The notes below the pieces were generated by a model that worked only from the letters and a program-made list of their open reading frames with translations, did no database searches and was not told where the DNA came from. The position numbers and the translations under genes are program-made. A stretch of DNA of 64,000 bases from Gigaspora rosea (lineage: Eukaryota > Glomeromycota > Glomeromycetes > Diversisporales > Gigasporaceae): contig QKWP01000007.1 of NCBI GenBank assembly GCA_003550325.1, positions 845,208-909,207 on the forward strand, in the 5' to 3' direction. Below are positions 32,001 through 42,710 of this stretch, piece by piece (positions within the stretch are counted from its first letter, which is position 1; the number at the start of each line of letters is the position of its first letter).

Positions 32001-32702
32001 ACCACTTTATAAAACTTACAATCCTCTCATATGGTGGCGTACAAATCAACAAGAATATCCGAACTTGGCAGTGTTGGCTCGAAAATTCCTTGCCTTCCCA
32101 GCAACTTCGGTGCCCTCAGAACGATTGTTCTCTGATGCAGGCAATGTTTTAACAAGCAAGCGAAACCAGTTAGATCCAAGTATGGTACATGATATATTGT
32201 TTTTAAAAACAAATTCTGATCTTTACAATGTTTATCCCGGTTTAGAATAAAGTCTTGATCTATTGTACTAAAAGATATATCAGTTTTTTTTGAATCTAAA
32301 TAAAATATGGGTTAAGCTTGATTTTAAAATCTATCTTCTTTATATCAACTACTGGTGATTACTCTCTAATAATGTTCCAGTTTATAAATTATACGTACAT
32401 ATAATTTCGAAGTTCAAATATATATATGTAATAAATTCAATTTTCGCTTTCTGGTAAGAAGTTTAAATAGCAGCATCTGTAAAGTGAGATTTTGTTAATT
32501 TTGAAAGGACATATAAATGATATTTTCGATTTCAAATTTAATATATAGAAATACAAATTTTTTTTTTGTGATAGTTTTTTTAGCCATTCTTGCAATCTAA
32601 TTGTCGAAAAAAAATTTTTGTAAATGGTCAGCCCAGTCGACCGGCCCGAGGTTTTTTGCCGACCGGGTCGGCCCAAGCATTTGGCATCAGCCCGTATCAC
32701 TA
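29087..32702 (+). mobile_element. hAT transposon, 3.6 kb, degenerate
   Basis: Ends are TAGTGATACGGGCTG at 29087 and its inverted copy ending at 32702. The flanks are TGTGGTAC (29079-29086) and TGTGATAC (32703-32710), an 8-bp duplication with one change. The subterminal DNA is very GC-rich (GGGCGGGC runs at 29120-29165; GACCGGGTCGGCC at 32660), in sharp contrast to the interior. It carries one broken transposase gene. The sequence right of it is exon 3 of a coiled-coil family copy, so it may have inserted in that gene. Confidence 0.9.
29935..32250 (+). pseudogene. hAT transposase with BED-type zinc finger, broken
   Basis: Starts at ATG 29935 (the upstream TTG in frame is not used). N-terminal Ser/Lys-rich region, then a BED-like finger (SWVWKHMTKNKL ... 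CDVV ... HLGEHLNAIH, about residues 115-170). Core motifs follow: ETFCFTTDM with an in-frame TGA (30795-30797) where the family has TTDxWT, GRMTDNDKATVKGI ending in another TGA (31014-31016), CTAHTIQLAI, VKTRWNSTFFVLKRL, and a C-terminal dimerisation block PATSVPSERLFSDAGNVLTSKRNQL. Frame changes are near 30640, 31370 and 31750. The gene order is complete, so this was an autonomous element. It is inactive as it stands. Confidence 0.9.
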
Positions 32703-32710
32703 TGTGATAC

Positions 32711-32910
32711 TAGTCGATTAAAAAAGAAACTGGGTGACAAAAACGAAGTTGGAGAAGTAAAGAATGAAATCGAAGAAAACGAATAAGGAGTTGGAGGTGT
32801 TGAAACCAAAATTGGAAAAGAATCAATACGCAATCGATATTCGGCGAGCAGAAAATAATGGTGAGCAAACCCAGATAACTTTATGGAGTCACATGTTTAA
32901 TTTAGCGTAA
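32711..32910 (+). pseudogene. Coiled-coil gene family, copy E (3' part of exon 3)
   Basis: Directly right of the hAT target duplication. It reads SRLKKKLGDKNEVGEVKNE, meets a frameshift and stop near 32785, and continues NKELEVLKPKLEKNQY and GEQTQITLWSHMFNLA then TAA at 32908-32910. The C-terminal signature matches the intact gene (GEQDQMTLWSHMFNL). The 5' part would lie left of the hAT, but I could not recognise it at 28.99-29.08 kb. Confidence 0.65.
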
Positions 32911-34049
32911 TTTTTTATCTTATTGGTGCAGGTTAGTATTGTGATTTTGGAATATAAACTACTATATGCTAATATACAATTTTTATTGGTAAGAAAATTT
33001 TAATTACTATTCCTGTTGTATCTTTTATAGTCTAAATAAACAAATAGCAGATACATAATACCGATACCATTAGTACATGCGTATGTATGTAGATTAATGA
33101 ATCATTTCACGTGATTTAGTATTAGCTTAAGTTAGTTTAAACCTACGAATTTCGATTTGTTGATTAATGCTTTGGTGTATCCTCATGAGCCACCACATTG
33201 CCCAATTTATCCAAAAAGGAAATTGCTTATTCCAACATTTTTATATAGTACTTGTGCTAGTGCTTGAGCATTACGTATCAGTTCTGGTGCTGTTCCCCAA
33301 AAAATTTTTTATCGAATTCGTGTTGTATTTATAGAGAAAAAAATATAGGGCTTTGTATTTTTTTAAGTAAATATTTGCAAATTATTTGCTTTGTTTATTT
33401 TGACAATGATTCATCTCACGTGAGTTTACTGCGTTCAATTTTTGTACCTCAAACGTGGTTATTTATCATGTGACAATTCTGTAAATTGATTTTTTGATTA
33501 TAATTGTTCATGACACATAAGTATGTAGTTGTAATGTCATGTATTATCAAAAGTTAGGCATTTTATTATTGGATGGATTCTTACTCGTGATCCCCACATT
33601 TCCTTTTAGACTAAAACAAAAAAAATTTTCGTATAAAAATTTTATAATTCTAGTGTGCGCTATATGAATTGTGCGCGCAGATTTATCAGTTCATTCTGAT
33701 TATGCCCAAAAAATTTTTTATCGTATTCGTGTTGTATTTATAAGATTTTTAAGTTCGATGACTTTTGATTCCATAATAAGATGTATGCATTGCTATGTAA
33801 ACTTTATCTTCCAAACTTTATAGTAAAAATATACTGTATATTGTGAAATCAAGACGTCCAAGGTTATGTCTTGACTATGACATTTATAGTCTTCTACATA
33901 ATAATATTGAACTCAATTAACTATTGTATGTTATGCGTTCTACATATCTTTGATATTATTAACTTAGGTATAGATAACACCAATAACATGCTTTGTTGAA
34001 TCGCATGCTGTGTGTCAAAAGAATAATAATAAATTTGGTAACAGAAATT
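32911..34049. other. Intergenic, no gene seen; one direct repeat
   Basis: CCCAAAAAATTTTTTATCG then TTCGTGTTGTATTTATA occurs at about 33296-33335 and again at about 33704-33742, with TCAGTTC upstream of both. No open frame is convincing. Confidence 0.5.
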
Positions 34050-35190
34050 TTACAGACTAACAATAGAAATCACTGAAAAGAAATCATGACAATTTTAATG
34101 CATATTATATTCATTAGAATAATAAGTTCTGCAACAGAATTTTGTTTACAAAACTCACGATAGAACATATGATGATTCCAATGTAGACTCATCTTAATCA
34201 GAATAGCAGTAAGTCCTATAGCATAAACTCTTTTAGTAATTTATGTGCAACTTAATTCACCTTAACCAATATTGTAGTCACCAGAATAGTGAGTAAGTTC
34301 TGTAACAGAATTTTAATTTATGATAAAATTATAACAATTCCAATGCAAACTAACTTACCTTAACACTGAAATAGTGAGTAGCTTCTGTAATAAAATTATT
34401 TACAGTAGAGCTTATTATAATTCCAATACAAATTAACCACATATTGTGGTCACCGGAATAGCAAGTTCTGTAAAAGAATTATTTACAATAACTCAATATA
34501 AATCATGGTAATTATAGTACAAACTAATCCAATACTATATTACTAAATTAAGGTCAATGGAATAATGAGTAAATTCTGTAATAGAATTTTGTCTACAATA
34601 ACCAACAATAAAAGTTGTGATAATGCTAATGTAAACTCATTTAATCAGAATAGCAAGGAAGTTTTGTAACATAATTTTTCAGTGACTTATGAATAAAGCA
34701 TGTTAATCTCAATGCAAACTAACACACCCTAAGTACTTTTCATAGTTACAAGAAAGTAAGTAAGGTTTGCCCAATGCAACTCATATATTATGATCATTAG
34801 AATAGCGAGTAAATTCCATAAAGAAATTTTTTTACTGTAATTCATGATAAAAAATAATAATAATTCCAATGTAATTTTAACTTTATACTGTAGTCATCAA
34901 AATAGCAAGTTAAATACTGTATGAAATTATTGATGGCAATTCATATGATAATTTTGATGCAAACTAACTCACCTTAACCACATATTGTGATTACTAAATA
35001 GCAAGTTCTGTAACAAAATTTTCAGATAAAAATTATATTAATCCTAATACAAACTATATCAACTTATTAACATACTGTAATTACTGAAACAGCAAGTATT
35101 ATAACAGAATTTTTTATAGCAACTAACAATGAAAATTATTCTAATGCAAATTATCTCAATTTTAACTACATATGGTAGTTCTGTATTATA
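34050..35190. repeat. Satellite array, ~100-bp degenerate unit
   Basis: Around ten diverged tandem units. A typical unit has TGTGGTCACCAGAATAGC, AAGTTCTGTAACAGAATTTT, a TTACAGTAACTCATGATAA stretch, and AATTCCAATGCAAACTAACT followed by CACCTTAACCACATA. Units differ by many substitutions and small deletions, so the array is old. It has no coding potential. The same unit reappears at 39960-40490 and 42595-42710. Confidence 0.85.
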
Positions 35191-36660
35191 CTAGTGATAG
35201 ATAAAATAATAAGTAGCTGCGCAACGCAGTTGCGCGAAACCAGGAGCAGGAAATTAGTACACTATGATGCTAGATACTATGTATAGATAGAATTATCTAA
35301 CATAAGATTTCCTAAACGTCTATTAGATTCTGATAATATATACATGATCTAATTATTGCAACTATCTGGATATCCTTGGGTTGTGGACTAGAAAAACCCG
35401 CCTTTGTACATTCACACGAGTCACCAAGTGATGGCTCCAACATACGATAACACCAAGCCAACACTAACAAATATATTAACCCAGCAGCGAACAAACAAGC
35501 AGTTAGTAAAGCGAAGCACAAACAAAAAAAAAAAGTAACAGCCTATGAACGACATCAGCAGTGACGCCAAAATGGCAATGTGAAACTAACGGTACCACTG
35601 ACAATTACAAAGGCACATACGAAGGAAAATAACAAATACCAGCAGCACGACACTGACATACGAATAAAGCACCAATACGATAGCACCAAAATACAAGCGA
35701 CGACGAACAGAATCATACAACGGCACCCAGTTGATGGCTCCAATATACTATGGCACCAAGGCATGGCTCCAGCATACGAGGACTTCAAAAAGTATCACCA
35801 GAAGAAGAAAAACAGCTACAAAAAAAAAATTAGTAACAAAAAAACCAAAAATGATGTAAAAAAAAGGATACTTATATGTAGATTATGATCTGTGTAACAG
35901 GGAGGGATTTCCCAAGGGATAAAATCTAGGTTTCACAACAAATAATCACAATTGTCTCAAAAATGGAAAACCCCTTCAAAGACGGGTTTTCCTAGTCCAC
36001 AGATCATTTACGGTAGTTAAATATATGCAATTGAGTTAAAGTGCATATGTTCAGTGTCAAATTCACATTATTAATTTCATAAAATTTAATATATGCAATT
36101 TTATAAATAGTAAAGCAATTGTTCTTTTATATGAAAAATCTGAGTCGGGATATCACTTAATTTGATCTGATTAATTACGCGATCAATTACGAAAAACAAT
36201 GTAGCGGGGCATTAATAAGGTATTAATTTTAAGATTATGTAATGTGTGAACAATAATAATATATTTAAGGGGCAATGACGATGTAGATACCTGATATTTT
36301 CAAAAAAATATTAATCGAATATGCAACAATCATAAATGTTAAAATGATTACGTAAATCTGCACAATTTTATATAGTTAGCAAACAATATAAACAAAATAT
36401 TAAATGACTCAATACATAAATTGATAATCCAAACAGAATCCTGAGTAAACAAGCTATAATATTAACACATGAGCACAATAAGTCAAGAAAGCATGATGAT
36501 AAATAGTCAAGTCAATGTATATATAAAGAAATCAATATTGTAAACACATAAGGTAATATAGAATTTTTTAAATAATGATTCCTATCACAAATTTAAAAGC
36601 ACGAAACATCAGCACACATGCATACAAAATCAAGAAATGATCATCCAAATCAGAATCCTA
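35191..36660. other. Non-coding region with inverted repeat arms, no gene called
   Basis: TGTGGACTAGAAAAACCCGC (35393) is mirrored by the sequence ending CCTAGTCCACA (36001), about 25-bp arms 0.6 kb apart. GATGGCTCCAACATACGATA-type words recur at 35430, 35730 and 35765. The plus-strand frame at 35580-35888 (102 aa, Lys/Gln-rich) lies inside and overlaps these repeats; it has no recognisable domain. There is also a small palindrome GCGCAACGCAGTTGCGCG at about 35219. Confidence 0.45.
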
Positions 36661-37500
36661 GAATTGTGAACTTTACTTAACTTGCCTATAAACCATATTC
36701 TATGTACTTCGTACTCTGTTCCTGGTATACTTTACGTATATTCCTGCTATATATCCATAAAACAAATAAGGAAAATGGGATAATTATAGTTAGTAATAAG
36801 ATCGGAGGTATGATCAATTTAATAATAATGTAATGAAAAATGATGATCATTAAGGCAGGAGCAGAATAAATTAATATCGTGATATTGGGCCGCAGAAACA
36901 TTATGATAGTATCACCAGACTCAAGGGCTTGATATGTAGTTTGTCGTTCATATTACACTATATAGTTGAAAAGAACCGATTAAAGACATAGTACGCTCGG
37001 CCAGGTTCAACCTACTAGTTTCTTTGGACATCAATCCCAAGCACCTCTCAAAAGTGCCGGTCTCATGCAATACTTTTTACACTACCGTACAGCACACAAG
37101 AGAACTATTAATAATACTAACAGAGATTATTTTGTTGTATTATTTACTTTTTGCGTTTAATCAATAAATTACAATAAAAATAATATAGAAATCCAAAGTC
37201 ACAAGTTCCAACCATCCAACTAGATCCACAGATTTGTACACACCATTCAAACCATACACCTTGTACTTTGTATACATTCACGGTATACACCTCATTGCGA
37301 TATCAATATCACGATTAAGAATTTTTTTTAACCAATTAGACCTGCAATTTCTTTCGGCAACCCTTTTTAGCATTGTATGGGGTGTTACAAAAAATCACAA
37401 GGATTTTTTAACCAACCAGATGCCCAGAATTGCGGACATCAACTAACTTGCCCGTAAACCATATACTATGTATTTCATACTCTGCTCCTGGTATAAATAA
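36661..37500. repeat. Direct repeat pair with AACTTGCC..TAAACCATAT block
   Basis: ACTTAACTTGCCTATAAACC (about 36673) and ACTAACTTGCCCGTAAACC (about 37442) open two similar ~70-bp stretches ending TGTTCCTGGTATA / TGCTCCTGGTATA. A third partial copy may be at 37200-37290. The open frames at 36686-36901 and 37234-37446 lie in these repeats and are not called as genes. Confidence 0.55.
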
Positions 37501-37750
37501 ATAATATAATATAGAATATATTATAATAGAAGACAATATAAAGTAATTTATTTTAAGTACAATGAATTAAACAAAAAATAAGACAAGAAATTAGCTACTT
37601 AATTGTGATAAAAAAATTAAAGTAATAAAATTTTATACATAACTGGTATATTGGGAAAGACTGAAATATAAATGAGCTAGTTTAATTCAGGATAGTAAAT
37701 AATTAATTTAGGAATGTGCTAAGTATGTATAAACAAGTATATAAATTTAT

Positions 37751-38354
37751 TTTTATTTTTATTTTTTTTTGTTGTTAAGGTGAGGTTTTGCTTCTATCTT
37801 TATTGATAAACCGTGTGAGATTCCTCAAAGGGTTTTTCAATATTACAAGAATATTTTTAATACAGTTTATATTACAAGAGTTAAGACTCAGACTATAGAC
37901 AAAATTAATATTATCTAATTTATCTGCAACCTAAACCTACTAGAGTGGTTAAAACTCACCTAGATTTGGATATAGAGTATAAAATTAGTATTTGAGCTAT
38001 ATTTGATCTATTGATAGCGCCAGGTATCAATTTTTCGAAGTGCACGACCAGTAGGTGGACATGTATTTGTATTTTTATCATGTAGCTGGTCAGGGAGACC
38101 ACAGATGCAACTATAGATATAGTGAATTCTAGTATGTTTATATACAGAAGTATGTGGATTTGGAAGAATAGTAGATGTTGAGCTAAAGTTTTGAGAGGTT
38201 TGCCATTGTGCAAGTTTAGCGCAGTAAGGTTTCCAAAGTTGTTCATAAGTATTATAAGAGATATTTAGAAGAATTTTAATAGCAAAATTGGAAGCTATTT
38301 TGTAAGAAGAATATTGGGATATGTATTAATTAATGGGAGTGGAATAAAGCCTTG
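37751..38354 (-). mobile_element. LINE-A, 5'-truncated 3' end
   Basis: Colinear with the 3' end of LINE-A copy 2 (56815-57390). It is flanked by perfect 15-bp duplicates AGTATATAAATTTAT (37736-37750, 38355-38369) and has an A-rich tail on the left. The coding frame (minus) ends YSCICGLPDQLHDKN then NTCPPTGRALRKIDTWRYQ and a TAG, matching the copy-2 C-terminus (YSCICSQPDELHTPLNTCPP). The longer open frame at 37956-38246 is a different frame and is a shadow. Confidence 0.9.
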
Positions 38355-38476
38355 AGTATATAAATTTATAAAAATATAAAGTTTAGTATGTATATATATA
38401 AATTAGTATGTTAAATATATGTGCATAATTTAATAGAATAACATAATACAGTATAATTCAACAATAGAGTATAATA

Positions 38477-38641
38477 CAGTTAAACTTCTCTAAATGCATA
38501 GCCATGGGTGGCCAAAAAACCAGAGAGGTATTGAATTTAGAAAGATAAAATCTAGAAGTGTTATATAAGTTGGGCCAAACAAGGCCATACATTTTGAGAG
38601 ACTATGCAGTTAGGAAATATGCATTTAGAGAGGTTTAATTG
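38477..38641. mobile_element. 165-bp pogo-like MITE, TA target duplication
   Basis: Left CAGTTAAACTTCTCTAAATG, right (reverse complement) CAATTAAACCTCTCTAAATG, flanked by TA on both sides (38475-38476, 38642-38643). CAGTTRAAC-type ends with TA duplications are known from pogo/Tigger-like elements. The interior has TTGGGCCAAACAAGGCCATA and no ORF. Confidence 0.75.
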
Positions 38642-39959
38642 TATAATCAAAGAGATATGATGTAATGAAGAATTACTTAGATAGTTTTATTGTAAAGGAG
38701 AATTACTCAGATAAAAACCTAAAAATAAAAGAAAAGCAAATACATCAGCCTTTTTATACATGCTAGCTACTTAGAATCCCCTAACATACACAATGAAACA
38801 CTTCCTTTCCAATATTCTAATGATAATAAGTGGATACCTGATTGTTCATGATGCTTAGTATTATCCAAGAAAAAGAGCTATTGTATTTTATGCATCATAG
38901 AGTAAATGTAGAATAAGAATTGATTATAGTAATAAGTTAAGTAATAATAAACTATATAAAGTAACAAGAAAAACTACATATATAGAGCAAATATAAGTAT
39001 TATGGTTTAGAAAGGGATGGCAACAACATACAGAACAGTTTAAAGGTTTAATGGAAAAAAGAGATGATCAATATAATAAATAGAGGCTGATAAAGAAACA
39101 GGGTTAAAATAATATTAAAGAAAATATTAGGTACAGTAAATATTTAATGTAATGCTAGTATTCAAAAAATTTAAACTAACAACACTACAAAATATGTAAA
39201 GACAAAATAAGCACCAAACAATTTCTTATTATTAATACAAAACTCTTCTGTTTTGCTACTCTTAAACTGTTTCTCCTGCAAATTTGCTTTAAAATTTTTT
39301 TAAAATAAAAATTTAAACCAAAATTCTAAATATTAATTTTGGCTATATACTTTCTAAGTAAAAAATATAATTTAAGATATGTTTTAATAACTTTGTTAAG
39401 AAAAATTTTAAATGTATTAAAAAACTTAAGAGTAATAAAGGTTTGAAGTTTTTATTTTAAAATTTTTATTATAAAATTTTTTCTTTAAATTTTAAAATTC
39501 TACATGTCTTTGTCTATAAAAAATTTTTTACTTCTAATAAAATTCTATTTTTTACAAGTAAATTACAAAATTACAATAATATAAGTTGTAATTCTTTATT
39601 TAAATTATAATTTCTTTTAAGAAGCTATAGATCTAAAATTCATATTTAAAGAGTTTATCAAAAATTATAAATTATTTTTTGGTTAAAATTTTTTTAAAAT
39701 TTATATATTTTTGGCTTATAAGAAAGTTAAATTTTTTTGTTCTATAATTTCAATTAAATTTAAAAAATATAATCTTTATTTATATTAATTTTTTAAAAAA
39801 AGATTAGAGATGTTTTTATAGTAAAATTCAGGGCAAATTTGCCTTGAATTTCAAATTGTTTAAGAGATAACCAAGAAATCAGAAATAAGTATTCAGGAAA
39901 TTTAGAAATATTCAGAATTTTAAAAGGGCTTTATATAGATTTCTTATTACAAAAAATTA
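38642..39959. other. AT-rich spacer, no gene seen
   Basis: Low-complexity A/T sequence, with AAATTTTAAA-type runs from 39290 to 39840. No ORF, RNA or repeat unit could be supported. Confidence 0.55.
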
Positions 39960-40490
39960 TGAATTGGGGTATGCAAACAGTCAAATAGAATAGTAACTTT
40001 TGATGATGAAATCAATACAAACTAGAATTCAAGTGCTGTAACAGTAATGATAAAATTAAAATTTTAATACAAGCTTACTCACTTTAATTACATAAAAATT
40101 AAGATGATTTCAGGTGCAAACTACCTCAACCTTAACCAATTTTGTGGTACCAAAATAACAAGTTTTATAACACAGTATCTTATATTAGAACTAAAAAATT
40201 CTAATATAATAATTTCAGTACAAACAAACTTAACCATATACTATAGTCACCAAAATATCAAGTAAGTCTTGTAACAAAATTCTTATAGTAACTCGTGATC
40301 GAAATTACAATAACTCTAATGCAAACTAATTTAAACTTAACTACATAGAAAAAAAAAAACAATTCTATTACAAATTAATCTTAATTATCTTGTGGTCACC
40401 AGAATAGCAAGTAGGTTCTGTAACAGAATTTTTATATATCATAGTAGAAGTCATGAAAATTCTAATGCCAACTTATATGACCTTAACTAT
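39960..40490. repeat. Satellite units (same family as 34050-35190)
   Basis: Four to five diverged copies, for example CACCAGAATAGCAAGTAGGTTCTGTAACAG at about 40397-40426 and TCTAATGCAAACTAATTTAA near 40315. The array stops at about 40487 where an inserted element begins. Confidence 0.75.
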
Positions 40491-42590
40491 TATTGGCAAA
40501 TTTTATATATAGATATATATCGATTACTAACCGGTAAGATATATATCGATTATCAACACCCCTATTGATTACTATCGATAGTGATAGTAATCGATTAATA
40601 TCCGGTTAATACCCTATCGATTACTATCGATAGTGATAGTAATCGATATATATCCGGTTATATCGAATATGATATTAATTAATAATTATTATATTCACAT
40701 AATCATGCTTTTTGAACATTTTACAGGTTTTCGTAAGTTTTCACAAGTTTTCGCAATTTAATTATAAATTTTTATTTATTTATTATTATTATATTATTTT
40801 AATTTATTAAATATACAATAATCACAAGTTTTCGCTATTTAATATAAAATTTTATTTTTTTATTATATATTATATTTTAAATATTACATATATTATATAT
40901 TATTATAAAAAAAATGACAAAAAAAAAAAAATCCAAAAAAAACGAAACCAAAAAAAATTAAAAAAATGAAACCAAAAAAAATAAACTATTATATTCTTTA
41001 TATTCGCTCATATTCGCTTATATTCGTTTATATTTGCTTATATTCGCTACTTCTTGCAAAGTGCCAGAAAGTTAGGTTGTTTTCTTGCAAAGTTCTGAAA
41101 GAAGTAAGGAATAAATAAAATAAAATAAAAAAAAAAAATAAAAAAATCACACAAAAAACAAAAAACAAAACCGAAAAAATAACAAAAAAAACAAAAACGA
41201 AAAAAAATAAACTATTATATTTCGCTCATATTCGCCTATATTCGATTATATTCATTCATATTCGTGACTTCTTGCAAAGAATTGGTGTTTTTGTAAAGTG
41301 CCGGAAAGTCAAGTCGTTTTCTTGCAAAGTTTCGAAAGAAGTAAAGGATAAATAAAATAAAATAAAGTTAAAAAAATAAGTAAAAAAAAAAAAAAAAAAA
41401 CAAAAAACAAAAATGTAAGCAAACTAAATAAAAAAATAAACAAAGCCCCAAATCTCCATTTCGAGTTCGTGTTTTTGCAATTTAGAAATTGTCGAAGGTT
41501 TTCGCAAAGTGCTGGAATAAAATAAATTAATAAAAATAAAAAAAAAAAAAAACAAAAAACATAAAACAAAAAAAAAATAAACGAAACCTTGCAAAAACTT
41601 GCGATAACTAGCGAAAACTTGCGAAAACTTGTGAAAACTTGCATTCTTGAACTTTCGAAATTGCTAGAGAAAGTAGTTGTGTGTTCTTGCAAAGTGTCGA
41701 AAGGCTGAGTTGGCTTGCGCTAAGTACCGAAACGTCACTGGATTTCTTGCAAAGTGCTGGTGGTAAAGTGTAGAAATAAAATAAAAAAAATTAAAAAATA
41801 AAAAAAAAATTATATATAAAAAAAAACAAAACGAAACTAAACAAAACAAAACGAAACTAAACGAAACTAAATGAAACAAAAGGAAAACGAAAAAACAATA
41901 TAAAATTGATAGAAGATCGAAATTATAAACAAAAAAAATAAACAAAGATCTAATCTGATCTTGTAGTACAATCATCGAAAATCATCGAAACATTTCGAAA
42001 ATATTAGTCAAACGCGTCTTTGATATGATCCAGGTTACAGATCTACTGATCCCAAAATATTTCGAAAGTATTCGAAATATTAAAAAGAAAAAAGAAAAAG
42101 AAAGAGGAAAAAAAGGGAGAGGGGGTAAAAGGGAGAAAGGGGTAAAAGGGAGAGAGGAGTAAAAATTGTTCAAAACCGGTTTTTTTTTTCTTATGCTAGT
42201 TTTCTTTATTTTGTTTTTCTCTTTATTTTTAACATACTTTTTTTTGAAATTTTACTTTTTTTTTTTTTTTTTCCTGGTGATCTGGGATGGAATTTTTGTA
42301 ACGTGGTCAAAACACTGTGTAATCGTTAAAGATCTGTTAATCGTTATATATCGTTGTGGTCAAAACACTGTGTAATCGTTAAAGATCTGTTAATCGTTAT
42401 ATATTGTTTTAAATAATTCCGATTATAATCGATTTGTAGATATATAACGATTTAATATAGAAAATGATATATATCGATTTAGATATATATCGATTTTTAG
42501 CCAGTTAATCGATAGATATCGTTATTTTTTAATCGATATAAAACAATTAACTGCTATATATCGATCAATATCTATATATAAAATTTCCTG
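40490..42590. mobile_element. A-rich element with TATATCGAT-rich inverted ends, inserted in satellite
   Basis: Left GGCAAATTTTATATATAGATAT, right (reverse complement) GGAAATTTTATATATAGATAT. Satellite sequence is present on both sides and resumes at about 42595 (ATATACTGCAGTTATTGG), which argues for an insertion. Target duplication is unclear. Subterminal zones hold repeated GATTACTATCGATAGTGAT palindromes (40560-40650) and a tandem 65-bp duplication with AATCGTTAAAGATCTGTTAA (42312, 42375). The centre is poly-A-rich with two diverged copies of a CATATTCGC / CTTCTTGCAAAGTGCC / GTTTTCTTGCAAAG block (about 41000 and 41220). Minus-strand poly-Phe frames are artefacts of A runs. Confidence 0.6.
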
Positions 42591-42594
42591 ATGA

Positions 42595-42710
42595 TATACT
42601 GCAGTTATTGGAATAGCAAATAAGTTCTATAAAAGAATATTTACTATAGCTTATTATAAAATCATAACAAAATGAATGCAAACTAACTTCCAACTATTTG
42701 TATTGCATTA
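42595..42710. repeat. Satellite unit resuming after the insertion
   Basis: One unit: GGAATAGCAAATAAGTTCTA, then AATGAATGCAAACTAACTT, as in the 34-kb array. Confidence 0.65.

Noticed and set aside
35580..35888. 102-aa Lys/Gln-rich frame
   Set aside because: Overlaps repeated CCAACATACGA-type words and an inverted-repeat interval, with no domain and no paralogue here; evidence too thin.
37956..38246. 96-aa minus-strand frame
   Set aside because: Out of frame with the LINE-A C-terminus that is recognisable in the same DNA; a shadow.
41309..42375. Several Phe/Leu-rich frames resembling membrane proteins
   Set aside because: They are translations of A-rich (minus) or T-rich (plus) low-complexity DNA with no constant composition or domain.
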